A stretch of 64,000 nucleotides of DNA from Meconema thalassinum (GCA_946902985.2 OX336389.2:1081017788-1081081787), one strand, 5' to 3'. Shown: positions 1 to 10,072, counted from the first letter of the stretch. Notes: generated from the letters alone by a model not told the origin. Numbers and translations are program-made.

Positions 1-330
1 AAATTTAACAATGATACATGTCCTCGCAATTTGCTTCTGACCAACTTTACACCCAGACACTTTGGAGTATCTCAATGGAAGAGTTGTAGGCCTGCAGTTT
101 CCCTTGGCTGCCATGTTTCTAAGATGGACTGTTCAGACCATTGTTTTCAGCTTCTTTTGCACCCTTATGGAGTTTGGCTTATGTAGTAACCACTGACTTT
201 TCTATGTACACTATATAATCTCTTATATCAGTGCTGGTCGGATGGTCATTAGCGTAGATGTTGTTCAGTACTCGGCCAATACCCTACCTTGTCGGAGGCC
301 ATTGTTCTTGATCCTCCACCAGATCCTTTC
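1..330 (-). pseudogene. Decayed non-LTR retrotransposon reverse-transcriptase fragment
   Basis: Read on the minus strand, positions about 300-195 give a recognisable RT core block: NNGLRQGRVLAE, then after a one-base frame change LNNIYANDHP. This corresponds to the LINE RT block 'NGLPQGSVLAP..FNIYxND' that precedes the catalytic FADD motif. The catalytic aspartates themselves are not recognisable, and stop codons follow. The fragment runs off the left edge, so its full extent is unknown. It is probably a Jockey/CR1-like LINE remnant; the clade is inferred only from the general look of the motif. Confidence 0.55.
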
Positions 331-1188
331 GTTGCACAGGGTAAATTAACACATATCTTGTGTCTGCACTTACCTTCGTTAACAACATAATTTAGTTAAC
401 CTTGGCATACACTGCTGCATGATCGACTTCCCTGGTTGAATATCTGAATTCTCATTCTCTTGAATACTTTTCAGATATGAAATAGATGTGAGATATGTTA
501 TTTGGAAGGTTTTGCCTCTGTTGGTTACTTTGCAGGATTGAAAATGATCGCAATATTAGCTTTGCCCACTAACTTCGGTATCTGTGTTCTTGAAATGCAC
601 ATGTTCATTAAATTTACAACCAACTTGAAGCTTACAGTACAGGTCCAAACGTCTTTATTTGATCTGACTGGGGGTCATCTAAGCCTGCAGACTTCATTTC
701 TTCATAGAGTGGAGAGTAACTTCCAGTTCTTCCAACGTGAAGCAGTTGTTCTCCTCTGCATTTTTAGTTATTTTACAAGTATGAGTCATGCAACCTGAAA
801 TGTAATGATATGTGTCTTTAAATCAGTCGTATGACGTCCAACTGACTGCCATCCCGTAAACCTACAGTATGTGAGCAAACATTTTAAAACAAGAGCTATC
901 AACTATGATTTTCTGGTCATTTTAAAAAAGTTGACTATTAAACATTGAACATAATTGCAAACAATACAGTTAAATGCTTGCAGTATTTACTATGTGCTTA
1001 TTAATAGCAGCTTCTCGTTATCAAGTTTATAATTACAATTGTTTTTGTAGCATATCCTGCCTTGGAGCAACTCTCCAATCGTGAAAGGTTAATTTAATAT
1101 GTTCTCTGGGTACAAATACTACTTGCGACTAATCAGAATCACCACATAGGCTTAACGTAACAACAGAAATTCCAGAATATAATGCACA
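331..1188. other. No recognisable gene
   Basis: AT-rich sequence. A 98-codon open frame at 502-798 on the plus strand shows no domain or family resemblance. The part nearest 1188 is probably intron upstream of the Shisa exon cluster. Confidence 0.5.
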
Positions 1189-1341
1189 GAACTTTGCATG
1201 CTTGTCTTGCTTGCAGTACTGGGCAGAGAAGAAGCTTCACGGATAGTGCGGGTAAGAGGAATACTGGTTCCTACTGCTGAAGCAGTGAGTTGTCACAAGA
1301 GCTCTGCTGCTGTGGGACCCCCATCGATAAATACTGTTGTG
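1189..1341 (+). pseudogene. Decayed tandem copy A of the Shisa exon
   Basis: A polypyrimidine stretch and AG at 1215-1216 precede TACTGGGCAG at 1217, as at the acceptor of the intact exon at 1523. Downstream blocks matching the intact exon include GGAATACTGG, CTACTGC, AAGCAGTGA and TACTGYTGTG. Internal indels move the reading out of the Shisa frame; the stretch stays open, but in a frame that no longer encodes the cysteine pattern. The copy starts exactly 153 bp before copy B and 306 bp before the intact exon. Read as a dead exon duplicate. Confidence 0.7.
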
Positions 1342-1494
1342 AATTTAAAGTTGTGTGTTTGCTTTGCAGTACTGTGTAGCAAGTTCTTTTCCAGCTAAAT
1401 TGAGTGGAAAATCGGATTCCACTGCCCATACAACGCGAAGTTGCAGACATTTATCTTTAAACCTGCAGTTCCAGCACATATTGTACTTGCACTG
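1342..1494 (+). pseudogene. Decayed tandem copy B of the Shisa exon
   Basis: Acceptor-like TTGCTTTGCAG ends at 1369, followed by TACTGTGTAGCAAGTTCT, which matches the start of the intact exon with several substitutions. Similarity continues through the 'TTCCACTGCCC' block (equivalent of TTCTACTGCCC) and then fades. In the frame of the intact exon it meets early stops. It lies 153 bp after copy A and 153 bp before the intact exon, so the three form a tandem series. Confidence 0.6.
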
Positions 1495-1522
1495 AACTTA
1501 TCACGGCTTGTTCTCTTTACAG

Positions 1523-1691
1523 TACTGGGCAGTGAGTTCTGTTCCGGCTACACGGACAGTATGGGCAAGTGGAATACTGGCTTCTACTGCCCAAGCAGTG
1601 ACTTATCGCAGGCGCTGTATTGTTGTGGAACCCCTACCAACAAGTACTGCTGTGCTCGCAGGGAACATGTTCCCCGGGATGACTACACAAG
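1523..1691 (+). CDS. Shisa-family protein, single internal exon
   Basis: Shisa proteins are single-pass membrane adaptors with an N-terminal cysteine-rich ectodomain. Vertebrate members retain Wnt/FGF receptors in the ER or act as receptor auxiliary subunits; the insect role is not inferable here. The exon encodes EFCSGYTDSMGKWNTGF, then YCP, YCCGT and KYCC, the order of the Shisa domain (C-GY-D-G-W-GF-CP...CCG..YCC). A cysteine usual after CCGT/CCGS in vertebrate members is proline here (CCGTPTNKYCC). The acceptor is TTCTCTTTACAG ending at 1522; the likely donor is a GC site, ACAAG|GCAAGT, at 1691/1692, with the strong context GC donors need. The first two bases complete a codon begun in an upstream exon. 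No other exon of the gene was recognised. The domain call is firm, the exon ends less so. Confidence 0.75.
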
Positions 1692-1769
1692 GCAAGTTCT
1701 GAAACAGATACATTTTAAAAGATAAATCAGGTTATTTAGCTCTGGTTTCAGCTTCCTGAATGAGTTAGT

Positions 1770-2016
1770 TCGTGCCTCGATGGAATCGAGAGAGCGTGGA
1801 TTCAAATCCCAGTCTTGGCCGTTCTGAAAATGTTTTTTTGTGGTTTCGCATTTTCACCACCAGGCAAATGCCAGTATGGTTCTTTTATCAGGTCCACGGC
1901 GGATTTCCTTCCAAAATCCCTTCCCTGACCCTTGCTTAGTTAGACCCAAGTTAGCGGTCACCTGGCCGATCGGTCTGTCACCATTCCCAGTTGTACTTGT
2001 GTAACTGCTGACAAAA
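1770..2016 (+). repeat. tRNA-derived SINE-like repeat, interrupted by the Tc1 element
   Basis: The head contains a degenerate B-box-like GGATTCAAATCCC (around 1799) preceded by tRNA-like sequence. The body 'GTGGTTTCGCATTTTCACCACCAGGCAAATGCC' region resembles the shared body of the SINE-A and SINE-B copies elsewhere ('GGTTTCCCACTTC...GGCAAATGCC'). The 3' end is cut by the Tc1-type element, which inserted at TA 2017-2018. It is old and diverged. Confidence 0.5.
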
Positions 2017-2018
2017 TA

Positions 2019-2054
2019 CACACATCAAAAAAAGTTTTGCATCACCTCGGTTCC
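2019..2054 (+). repeat. Left terminal inverted repeat of the Tc1-type element
   Basis: Thirty-six bases starting CACACATCAAAAAAAG, the exact reverse complement of 3448-3483. A run of seven A follows the terminal CACACATC. Confidence 0.93.
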
Positions 2055-2213
2055 AAGAGTTCCGGAACCTTTAAATACAAAGGGAATAGAGATCGACACA
2101 AACAACATTTCAGCTCGTTTTATTGCTCATGAGACCCACACATTGCATGTTGTACCATCATACAGCTAGACTTTCAGCATTTGTGGTCCAGATTGCAGTA
2201 CACACCACTACCT

Positions 2214-3239
2214 CTAATACCCAGTAGCACGTCCTCTTGCATTGATGCATGCCTGTATTCGTCGTGGCATACTATCCACAAGTTCATCAAGACACTGTTG
2301 GTCCAAATTGTCCCACTCCTCAACGACAATTCGGCGTAAATCTCTCAGAGTGGTTGGTGGGTCAAGACGTCCATAAACAGCCCTTTTCAACATATCCCAG
2401 GCATGTTCGATAGGGTTCATGTCTGGCGAACATGCTGGCCACTGTAGTCGAGCGATGTCGTTATCTTGAAGGAACGCATTCACAAGATGTGCACGATGAG
2501 GTCGAGAATTGTCGTCCATGAAGACAAATGCCTCTCCAATATTCTGCCGATATGGTTGCACTATGGGTCGGAGGATGTCATTCAGGTATCGTAAAGCCGT
2601 TTCGGAGCCTTCCATGACCACCAGTGGCGTACGTCGGCCCCACATAATGCCACCCCAAAACATCAGGGAACCACCACCTTGCTGCACTCGCTGGACAGTG
2701 TGTCTAAGACGTTCAGCCTGACCAGGGTGCCTCCAAACACGTCTCCGACGATTGTCTGGTTGAAGGCATATGCGACACTCATCGGTGAAGAGAACGTGAT
2801 GCCAATTCCGTGGGGTCCATTCAGCATGTTGTTGGGCCCATCTGTACCGCGCTGCATGGTGTCGGGGTTGCAAAGCTGGACCTCGCCATGGACGTCGGGA
2901 GTGAAGTTGCGCATCATGCAGCCTATTGCGCACAGTTTGAGTTGAAACACGACGTCCTGTGGCTGAACGAAACGCATTATTCAACATGGTGGCATTGCTG
3001 TCAGGGTTCCTCCGAGCGGCAATCCGTAAGTAGCGGTCATCCACTACAGTAGTAGCCCTTGGGCGGCCTGAGCGAGGCCTGTCATCGACAGTTCCTGTAT
3101 CTCTGTACCTCCTCCATGTCCGAACAACATCGCTTTGGTTCACTCTGAGACGCCTGGAAACTTCCCTTGTTGAGAGCCCTTCTTGACACAAAGTAACAAT
3201 GCGGACGCGATCGAACTGCGGTATTGACCTTCTAGGCAT
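2214..3239 (-). CDS. Tc1-type transposase, DD34E, 341 aa, intact
   Basis: Cut-and-paste transposase that binds the inverted repeats and integrates at TA in the nucleus. The N-terminal half (about residues 5-115) carries two helix-turn-helix regions (GLSTREVSRRLRVNQSDVVRTW, then RRVSTQTVRNRL) separated by an AT-hook-like RSGRPR at 56-61. The catalytic triad is visible: D153 in LFTDE, D243 in FMDDN and E278 in NPIEHAWD. There are 34 residues between D243 and E278, the Tc1 DD34E spacing. The GGG linker (188-190) is also present. About 340 aa is the usual family length and there is no frame break. The start is the MPRRS methionine. Predicted active on sequence grounds; activity itself is inference. 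Confidence 0.93.
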   Translation of the reverse strand: MPRRSIPQFDRVRIVTLCQEGLSTREVSRRLRVNQSDVVRTWRRYRDTGTVDDRPRSGRPRATTVVDDRYLRIAARRNPDSNATMLNNAFRSATGRRVSTQTVRNRLHDAQLHSRRPWRGPALQPRHHAARYRWAQQHAEWTPRNWHHVLFTDECRICLQPDNRRRRVWRHPGQAERLRHTVQRVQQGGGSLMFWGGIMWGRRTPLVVMEGSETALRYLNDILRPIVQPYRQNIGEAFVFMDDNSRPHRAHLVNAFLQDNDIARLQWPACSPDMNPIEHAWDMLKRAVYGRLDPPTTLRDLRRIVVEEWDNLDQQCLDELVDSMPRRIQACINARGRATGY

Positions 3240-3447
3240 GGTAGAACTACAGACAACATGAGCAGCGTACCTTCGTCCTGGTGGAATGACTGGAACTGAT
3301 CGGCTGTCGTACCCCCTCCGTCTAATAGGCCCTGCTCATGCATGGTTGTTTACATCTTTGAGCAGTTTTAATGACATCTATGAACAGTCAAAGGGACTGT
3401 ATCTTGGATACAATATACACAGTCAACGTCTATATGCCGGAGATCTG

Positions 3448-3483
3448 GGAACCGAGGTGATGCAAAACTTTTTTTGATGTGTG
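3448..3483 (-). repeat. Right terminal inverted repeat of the Tc1-type element
   Basis: Perfect 36-bp reverse complement of the left end, immediately followed by the duplicated TA at 3484-3485. Confidence 0.93.
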
Positions 3484-3485
3484 TA

Positions 3486-3759
3486 TGTTCAGCTCCCAAA
3501 CACCGTCCTTGCGACGGTAGAGAAATGATCCCTGGAGAGTCCGTGGGTGGAGTCGACTTGGGAGAAAAAGCTATCTCGGGCTCTCCTTTTAATCTTATTA
3601 GTATATTGATTCTTAAATGGAAGGAGAGGTTAAGAGTCAATACCATGAGTTTCCGCCCCAGGTGTCACCAACTATAGCTACGCCACTTTTCACTGCCATC
3701 TTTAGATCGCAATGTAACAGTTGGCAGAGGAGAGGTGGAGACAGAGACCACCTCATGTT
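3486..3759. other. No recognisable gene
   Basis: Flank of the Tc1-type element. Only short unsupported open frames; no repeat family was recognised. Confidence 0.4.
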
Positions 3760-4080
3760 GTTGTGGGTAGGAGTACTGGCTGTCACCCCTGAGATCCGGG
3801 TTCATTTCTCACACTACCTAGAAATTTAATTCTGGTCTGCGGGCTGGAAAGGGGTACACTCACCCTCGTGAGGTAGAACTGAGAAGAGCTTGGTTCCATT
3901 TATACCTCAGCCATTCTAGAGGTGACTTTCCCTTGATTTCCACGTCTACTCCAGGTAAATTACGGGAAGGCCACAGCCGTGTCCTTACCAAACCCTAGGC
4001 CCAATTACAAAGTCACACACTGGTACAGCTATTGCAATGACACACAGAATTACATGGGGCTACATGGCAAAGCCCCTTAG
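3760..4080 (+). repeat. SINE-B copy, diverged
   Basis: Shares the ordered blocks of the SINE-B copy at 62885-63281: 'TTCTGGTCTG.GGGCTGGAA.GGGG.ACACTCA', 'TGAGAAGAG', 'CCTCAGCCATTC', 'CTACTCCAGG.AAAT.ACGGG', 'AATTACAAA' and finally 'GGGGCTACATGGC.AAAGCCCCTTA'. The tRNA-like head retains only a weak B-box-like region (GATCCGGGTTCATTT). Plus orientation, no clear target duplication. Confidence 0.7.
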
Positions 4081-4119
4081 GCTGGTCCAGCTTACTATCC
4101 CTATCCTTACAGACGTGTC

Positions 4120-4529
4120 CATTCCCAGCAACTACCGCTTTTCTATTTTGCTAGCATTCTTGGCTGTCACCGTGGAGGCCCAGGTTCGATTTCAGGCTCT
4201 GCCAATACATTTAATTCTAGTCTGAGGGCTGGAAAGGGGTACACTCAGCCTCGTGACGCAAAACTGAGAAGAGATGAGTTCGATTCCTATCTCCACATTC
4301 CTGGAAGTGGTTTTCCGTCGTTTTCCACTTCTACTCCTTGCAAATGACAGGTTGGTTCCTAACTGAAGGCCACGGCTGCCTTATTCGTAATCCTCACCTG
4401 AATTACAAATACACACACTAATACAGCCATCTCAATAAGGAAGGTTATCATACAAACTCCAAACTCACCCAAGTGTACGGGGCTACATGACCACGATGTC
4501 ACAAAGCCCCTCAATTAATCAACAACAAC
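4120..4529 (+). repeat. SINE-B copy, near full length
   Basis: B-box-like CCCAGGTTCGATTTC at about 4178, followed by the 'CTGAGGGCTGGAAAGGGG' block, a second tRNA-like 'GAGTTCGATTCC', the conserved 'GTGGTTTTCCGTCGTTTTCC', 'TTCCTAACTGAAGGCCACGG', 'GGGGCTACATGACCACGATG' and the tail 'CCCCTCAATTAATCAACAACAAC'. It lies just downstream of another copy in the same orientation. Boundaries are approximate. Confidence 0.78.
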
Positions 4530-4823
4530 TTATATTTTGAATAACATTTCAATTTAATTGCACAGTGGAGACAGCTCGAGATTTGAAACTGACAGCAGAA
4601 TATAAGTCCGATTGGGATTGAACACTTGATGTAATTAGCACATATTACATTTTTTGTGGTGTTTGAATAAGTGATCAATCGTGTCCATGAGATGTGACTA
4701 TGTCCTCGCCTCTACGCTCCAATCAGATTTACCTGCAATCTGCTTCACACACGTAATTTGTTTACCTTCCCCTTCCATCTCCTCTGCTCATATTCTAGTT
4801 AACATAAATGAGATAATTAAATA

Positions 4824-4900
4824 GGGATGAGTGGCAGAGTTGGTATAGCGTTAGCTTTCAAAACCAGACATAGCGGGTTAGATCCCATCTCGGTCTACAG
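4824..4900 (+). repeat. tRNA-like SINE head fragment
   Basis: GATGAGTGGCAGAGTTGGTA (A-box-like, TGGCAGAGTTGG) and AGCGGGTTAGATCCCATC (degenerate B box) sit at tRNA-like spacing. No SINE body was recognised downstream. The degeneracy argues against a functional tRNA gene. Confidence 0.45.
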
Positions 4901-5050
4901 TAATTGTAATCAACGGAGCTTGAATGTGACAACCTCGTGTCTGCGGATTCGCTAGCACGAAAGAGGGCAAAATTCTGACACCCCTGCGTTTCAAAAGCCC
5001 TTGCACCTAAAGAGGATGTTATAATCATATTATTAATATGAGCCTTTATA

Positions 5051-5954
5051 CAGGGTGTGGCATTTAAAACTGTTTTTCGAAATATTTGGTAAACTGCAAA
5101 TCGGATTAAAAATAATATGCAATAAAAGTTGTTCACCTCGATGAGGGACATCCATTAACATAAAGCTCGACCCCCCTGCACCACCCCTGGGGCTGGGTGT
5201 GACTTTGAAATTTTAAATAGGAACCCCAATTTTTATTGCAGACTTAGGTAGATTCTCCGTGAAAAAATATGTAACTCTTGTATGAAACATTTTTTCGTTT
5301 CATGATAGATGGCGTTGTAATCGACAATCTCCTTGTAACCAAGCACCCCGATATAATGTGAGGCAAGGGGACTCATAGTAATCAAGCACCCCAAGATAGT
5401 GAGTGGCAAGTGGACTCACAGTAATCAAGCACCCCAAGATAGTGAGAGGAAAGGGGAATCACCAAAATCAAGCACCCCGAAGGGAACAAATTAGTTTTAC
5501 GTCCACGTCGTTGTTCCTGGGTAACGCTAAAAGTAGCCTAAGAATGCATTGCGGGAGGGTTGACGGTGTCTCATGATAGCATTTTCAAAAATATCAAAAG
5601 ATTTACTTTGATTTTCCTAATCTGATGTGTATTCTCTTGAGATATTACCATTTTTCAACAATACTCATTCTCATTTTCATTTTCCGAATACAGCGCCACC
5701 TATGATGAAACGAAAATAATGTTTCATTCAAAAGTTACGTATTTTTTCACAGAGAATCCAAATCTGCAATAAAAAATAGGTATTCCTATTTAAGATGTCA
5801 AAGTCACCCCCGCCCCCGGGGGTGGTGCAGTGGGGTCGAGCTTTATATTATTGGATGTCCCTCTTCGATATGAACAGCTTTTATTGCCACTGTTTTTAAT
5901 CCGATTTGTATTTTTCCAAATATTCCGAAAAACAGTTTTAAGTGTCTCGCCCTG
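5051..5954. mobile_element. Foldback/MITE-type element with about 265-bp inverted arms
   Basis: The left arm, 5051-5317, starts CAGGGTGTGGCATTTAAAAC. The right arm, 5691-5954, is its diverged reverse complement and ends CGCCCTG. Matching inner blocks include CGTTTCAT near the inner arm ends, the AAAAAATA.GTAACT block, GGGGTGGTGCAG and AAAACTGTTTTTCG. TA flanks both ends (5049-5050 and 5955-5956), suggesting a TA target duplication. There is no transposase ORF, so it is non-autonomous. The centre holds a 43-bp tandem array, annotated separately. Confidence 0.8.
5333..5490 (+). repeat. 43-bp tandem repeat inside the foldback element
   Basis: The motif CAAGCACCCC recurs at 5340, 5383, 5426 and 5469, exactly 43 bp apart. 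Between occurrences the units share GATA.TGTGAGGCAAGGGGACTCA-like sequence with a few substitutions. The array fills the loop between the two inverted arms. Confidence 0.85.
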
Positions 5955-5956
5955 TA

Positions 5957-7060
5957 TTTCGATATATAGAAGGTACATGTAGGCTACTCATAAACCCCTT
6001 CTAGGAGATAAATGTTTCTTGCTTCGTCGGGGAGATATTCTAAAGATGATGTCAAATATGGTTCTGAATGGAAGAGGAACTTTTAGTCATCCAATTTTAA
6101 GAGATATCCGGAACGCTCACCAAGATTTTATTTTCTCAAATATACTGTGAACTACCTTGCTTTAACTGTCACTGTAGACAAACTTCCTTTGCGAAGAAAT
6201 TTTTAAGATCAGCGAGAAAGTTTTATACCTTAGAATGCTAGTAGAAAGCTGCTGTTGTTCAGAAAGAATCTTTGGAACATTACTTTCTATATACCTTGTT
6301 TGAGGAGTTCATAAAACCCAAACTTTCTATCCTATGACGGAATTCATTTGGCATTTCTCCCTTCGAAACGTGAGACACCGACTGCCACGTATATATACAG
6401 TAACAACTTTAGTTCATGCTGAGGGCCTACTCAATTTGAATTTAAATTTGCTTCGCTTCTCTCCCAGAACAGAGCAGACAAGTCTCCTGTACTCCTAATG
6501 GGAAGTTGAGGTTATGATAATTAGACGTTGGTTTCATGAGACAGATACAAGAAGAGTCTCAAACTCAATTGAAACTTTACCACAACATATTTTAAACGCC
6601 AACTTCTATTCAGATATTCTTTTCTGAGTGTCTCTAGAGTTTTGAAGGAATATCTCCATTTTAAGGAGCGTAGACTTCGCGCTCTTTCAAGTACCGACCT
6701 CTGTCGCTCTGTTCATTCAATTTATGTCATGGACCATTCAACGATGCCTTTCCTTTGAATAATTATCAAATATTCTTCCTGGAGGCTCTACTACTTCTTA
6801 TTTCCTTGCGTTGAAAACTGAGTTTTGATCTCAGAGAAGTTTATTTCCACTTTTTGTTCAAATGCTCTCTACAAGTGTTCTAATATATCCACGCAATTCA
6901 TAAGTTACTTCTTCAAGGAGTTCATGAACATTTCCTGCAGATATTGGTTGTTCAAATTTATTGAAGATCAGAAGGGTACATTCAGTCACAAATGAAGTGG
7001 CATTAAGACGAGTGGGAGAGGAGAGATGTTTCTGGCGATTTTTAATGAAGAGAAGAGGTA
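5957..7060. other. No recognisable gene
   Basis: AT-rich sequence with scattered stops in all frames and no motif, repeat family or RNA gene recognised. Confidence 0.45.
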
Positions 7061-7061
7061 G

Positions 7062-7273
7062 GTTGGTAGCCCAGGAAGAGGAAACTTAGTTACGGAAGGA
7101 AGGGTCGATGACAAGATCTGTAAAGCTAGACCAAGGGTAAGATATGCTCAACAGATTGCCTCGAATGTAAGATGTGGTAGCTACGTAGAGATGAGACGAT
7201 TAGCTCAGGGCAGGGAGCCATGGAGGGCAGCATCAAACCAGGCAAAAGACCGAAGCCTCAAACAACAACAATT
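7062..7273 (+). pseudogene. LINE ORF2 C-terminal end with CAA-rich tail
   Basis: An open frame from about 7062 reads EGRVDDKICKARPRVRYAQQ, then SYVEMRRLAQGREPWRAASN, then QAKDR, and continues into a CAA repeat. This is the typical C-terminal signature of insect endonuclease/reverse-transcriptase LINEs (GRxxGKxxxGRPRxxY...Y.EMKRLAxDRxxWRAASNQ). Everything upstream, including RT and endonuclease, is absent, as expected for a 5'-truncated LINE insertion. It ends close to the SINE-B tail remnant at 7375. Confidence 0.65.
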
Positions 7274-7374
7274 TATTGTATTGTTCACTACGCTTTTATT
7301 ATTCTAGTTTTATTTTGGGGCGTGAGATATATTGGATGTTCTTTTCATTTGTATTTTTGTAATGTTCGTTACAA

Positions 7375-7437
7375 CCTGTGTCATTGTGATGACTACATCA
7401 GTGTTTGTCAATGTATTACGATTATTGTGGTCTAGAA
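7375..7437 (-). repeat. SINE-B 3' end remnant, minus orientation
   Basis: AACCTGTGTCATTGTGATG followed by a diverged ATCAGTGTGT.T block matches the 3' portion of the minus-oriented SINE-B copies at 15871 and 57405. Only this tail is recognisable. Confidence 0.45.
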
Positions 7438-8539
7438 TATTAAGATAGGGTTCTCCGGGTCTTAAAATAAGATACCATCTCGTTATGTACATGACGTGAT
7501 TTTGGAAATAACCGGGGAAAGCCACACACAGATTTGTCAGTGCCAGTACCAGGTTATAAAACTCGGATTTCCGAAAGCCAGCTACTCGGTCCAGATTTGG
7601 GGCATACCCTAGATCATTCCACTACATTGGTGAGTCAATACATTTGTTTAGCAAACATTTATCTTGGTACTTACAGAAATATTTTTTCTTCAGTTCAAAA
7701 GCATGATTGAATTGTTTTCATCACTCTTAATACAATGTTCTGTCATGCTCCTGTTTAAACTTGCCGTTGAGACAAATGTTGCGCAATTTATTCTTGTCCA
7801 ATAAACGATGACGGTACACAGTGTCGATGTGCATCCTCTACTTGAGATCCTAAGTTAGCGCAGCAATCTGAAATTTAGCTTCTGATATTATGCATTATTG
7901 GCGTACTTATGCTTTTCAGACATACAAGAGTCAACTAATATAACCCATGATTTGCTCTAAACCCTTTCTTTCTTTCCTTCTATCTTATTATTAGCCTACT
8001 TATGACATTTTGAAAAAAAAAAATGTAAAAGTAGGATTGGATCAATTATAGAGTTCTTGTGTGTCCGTCTGTCCACCTATCCATTTGTCTCTCTCTCTCC
8101 GTCTGTATGTGTGTCACCCCTAATAACCTTTGAGCACCTCCACATCAGTCCAGACAAAAGGGTAGCCTATGCATCAAGTCCTCCTTAATGACATATGCCT
8201 TTTAATATTTCAAAGGGCACCATTGCTGCCAACTGCAAATAATATATCGTTCTGAAATTTGATATTAGACCCTGTAGCTATGAAAGCATTCACCGTAAAG
8301 ATACGAAATATAGAATCAGAGATTCAACATGAAAGGAAATGTCTTCATAATTTCAGCACCATCATTTAGAATATCATGCTGTGCAAGAAGCAGAATCATG
8401 CAAGAGATTCACTATGTAGATGGGACAACTCCCTCGAATTTACACATTCAAATATTGAAAACTTAAATATAAATACACCGAGACAAAATTGAACAATGAC
8501 CAAAAGGTTTCGCGAATAAAGAGTTGTGTTGTAATAGTA
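7438..8539. other. No recognisable gene
   Basis: AT-rich sequence. A pyrimidine-rich low-complexity patch (GTCTGTCC/TCTCTCTC) lies near 8065-8110. No coding or RNA signal was found. Confidence 0.45.
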
Positions 8540-8900
8540 GAAGCCAGTTTTCAGTGTTGTCTAAATAATCTTTTATTACATCCTTTTCAGTCGGTCAACA
8601 GGAGTACACTTAATTAGATTGCGCAGAGGGTTACAATTTATTTCCTAGTGCCTGAAATAAATTACATACGTTTTTGTACACTCGATAATATGATCCAATT
8701 TAGCCCCCATATATGTTAGAATTGTTTTATAAAATGTATAAATAAGTAATGTAATTTATTGAAGACTCTAGGAAATTAATTATAATTCCCGCCCAATCTA
8801 ATTGAGCACACATGTGTTGACCGACTGGAAAGCTCCTAATAACATAATATTTCTATAAGTGTCTTTACTTCCACAAATTCCAGGACTGTCTCACCTAAAT
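8540..8900. repeat. Palindromic MITE-like repeat, copy 1
   Basis: The left arm, from about 8586, reads CAGTCGGTCAACAGGAGTAC, then AATTAGATTG and TTATTTCCTAG. The right arm, to about 8830, is its diverged inverse, including the complement TGTTGACCGACTGG. The fold is about 245 bp. The flanks (GTAGAAGCCAGTTTTCAGTG on the left, ATTTCTATAAGTGT on the right) recur around the related copy at 12605, so the repeat unit is wider than the palindrome. No ORF. The superfamily was not determined. Confidence 0.6.
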
Positions 8901-8934
8901 AATACGCGCTTTCGCCATCTTGAATGCATAACAT

Positions 8935-9819
8935 TGATAATTCACTAATAAGCGTACAATTTCAAAACTTCGCAAAACGGTAGTATAAGTCAACAGTTTT
9001 AATATAAAGAATGGACTAGTCCTTCGAATTCACATATTTAATATGGCAACCATGTGTATTTTTAAATTTCAATATTATACCACAACATAAAAAATACCAA
9101 TTTTTTGATTGAAGGAGCTTGTAGAAGTGAAGTCTCTTATACATGTGACAATAATATCAAACTGAATATTATGCATAGCTACCATGTTGAAAAACAAAAT
9201 ACATTATTAAAATCAATAATTCACTATCTAGTAAATTAGCAAGACGGCAGTGGCATACAAGTGACTTACTCTACTGAAGGCATTATTCCATCGTATTTAT
9301 TTATTCAAGGTGGTAGCCATGTGAATTATAAAAACATATTGTGGAATATAACTGAGCAATTACCGCAAACGTTTATGCAAGGGGAGTCCAATATAAGATT
9401 ATCAGTTATCAATTAAACCTATTCACGAAAAGTGCATAATCTGTAAAATTTCAGATTAGCATCACACAGATTGCGCGATTGAGACGCGGTAGCTGAGATA
9501 ATATTTACTGAATTATTGTGTAAATTATTGCAAAATACGAGTGCTACTTTAATTATGCATGTACGGTGCTTTCCCTTGCATCCTTGAGTGAACATTCTAT
9601 GAGCATAAGTAACTGTGCATATCTGTGGCAATATGCAGTTATGTGTATTGTTCCAAGCTTCAGAACAGGATTAGTATTTGGTTTAAGAAGGAATAAATTT
9701 AGAGTAATAGAATTCTACCGAGTGATATCTAACGTAAAATAATCGTCGTTGCAATCCAAGAACACAAATCGATTCAGTGTTCAATAATAGAATACATATT
9801 ATAAAAACACACCTTATTT
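8935..9819. other. No recognisable gene
   Basis: AT-rich sequence with only short open frames, for example 70 codons at 9419-9631 on the minus strand, that resemble nothing known. Confidence 0.45.
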
Positions 9820-9832
9820 ATAATGATTTGTA

Positions 9833-10059
9833 ATAATAATGTTATTGGTTTTGCGTACCTTTTAACTACTAGGGCTTTTAGAGACGCTGGGGTGCCGGAA
9901 TTTTTCACCGAAGGGGATATTTAACGTGCTAGTAAATCTACTGATACGGGTCCCTCGCATTTGTGCACCCTCAAATGCCAGCTGACTGCACCAAGATTCG
10001 ACCTTGCAACCTTGGGCACAGCAAGCGAGAGTGTTACCACGAGCCACGCAGCCAGTTAT
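9833..10059 (-). repeat. SINE-E copy with about 13-bp target-site duplication
   Basis: Read on the minus strand: a tRNA-like head (TGGCTCGTGG A-box-like, AAGGTCGAATC B-box-like), a body containing CTCAAATGCC complement blocks and CCGGCACCCC, and a TTATTATTAC-type tail at low coordinates. The 13-bp duplication ATAATGATTTGTA (9820-9832) / ATAATTATTTGTA (10060-10072), with one mismatch, defines the ends. A second, 5'-truncated copy lies at 54515-54717. Confidence 0.8.
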
Positions 10060-10072
10060 ATAATTATTTGTA

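Larger units (their letters stand above)
2017..3485 (-). mobile_element. Complete Tc1-type DNA transposon
   Basis: The element spans 2019-3483 (1465 bp) and is flanked on both sides by TA (2017-2018 and 3484-3485), the target duplication of the Tc1/mariner superfamily. The outer 36 bp (2019-2054 and 3448-3483) are perfect inverted repeats beginning CACACATC and ending CTCGGTTCC; weaker pairing continues inward. It carries an uninterrupted transposase on the minus strand. Perfect ends plus an intact ORF suggest recent, possibly ongoing, mobility. It sits at the end of a SINE-like repeat. Confidence 0.93.

Noticed and set aside
5333..5490. Regular 43-bp repeats considered as a CRISPR-like array
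   Set aside because: Units are repeated over their whole length with no unique spacers and sit inside a eukaryotic foldback element.
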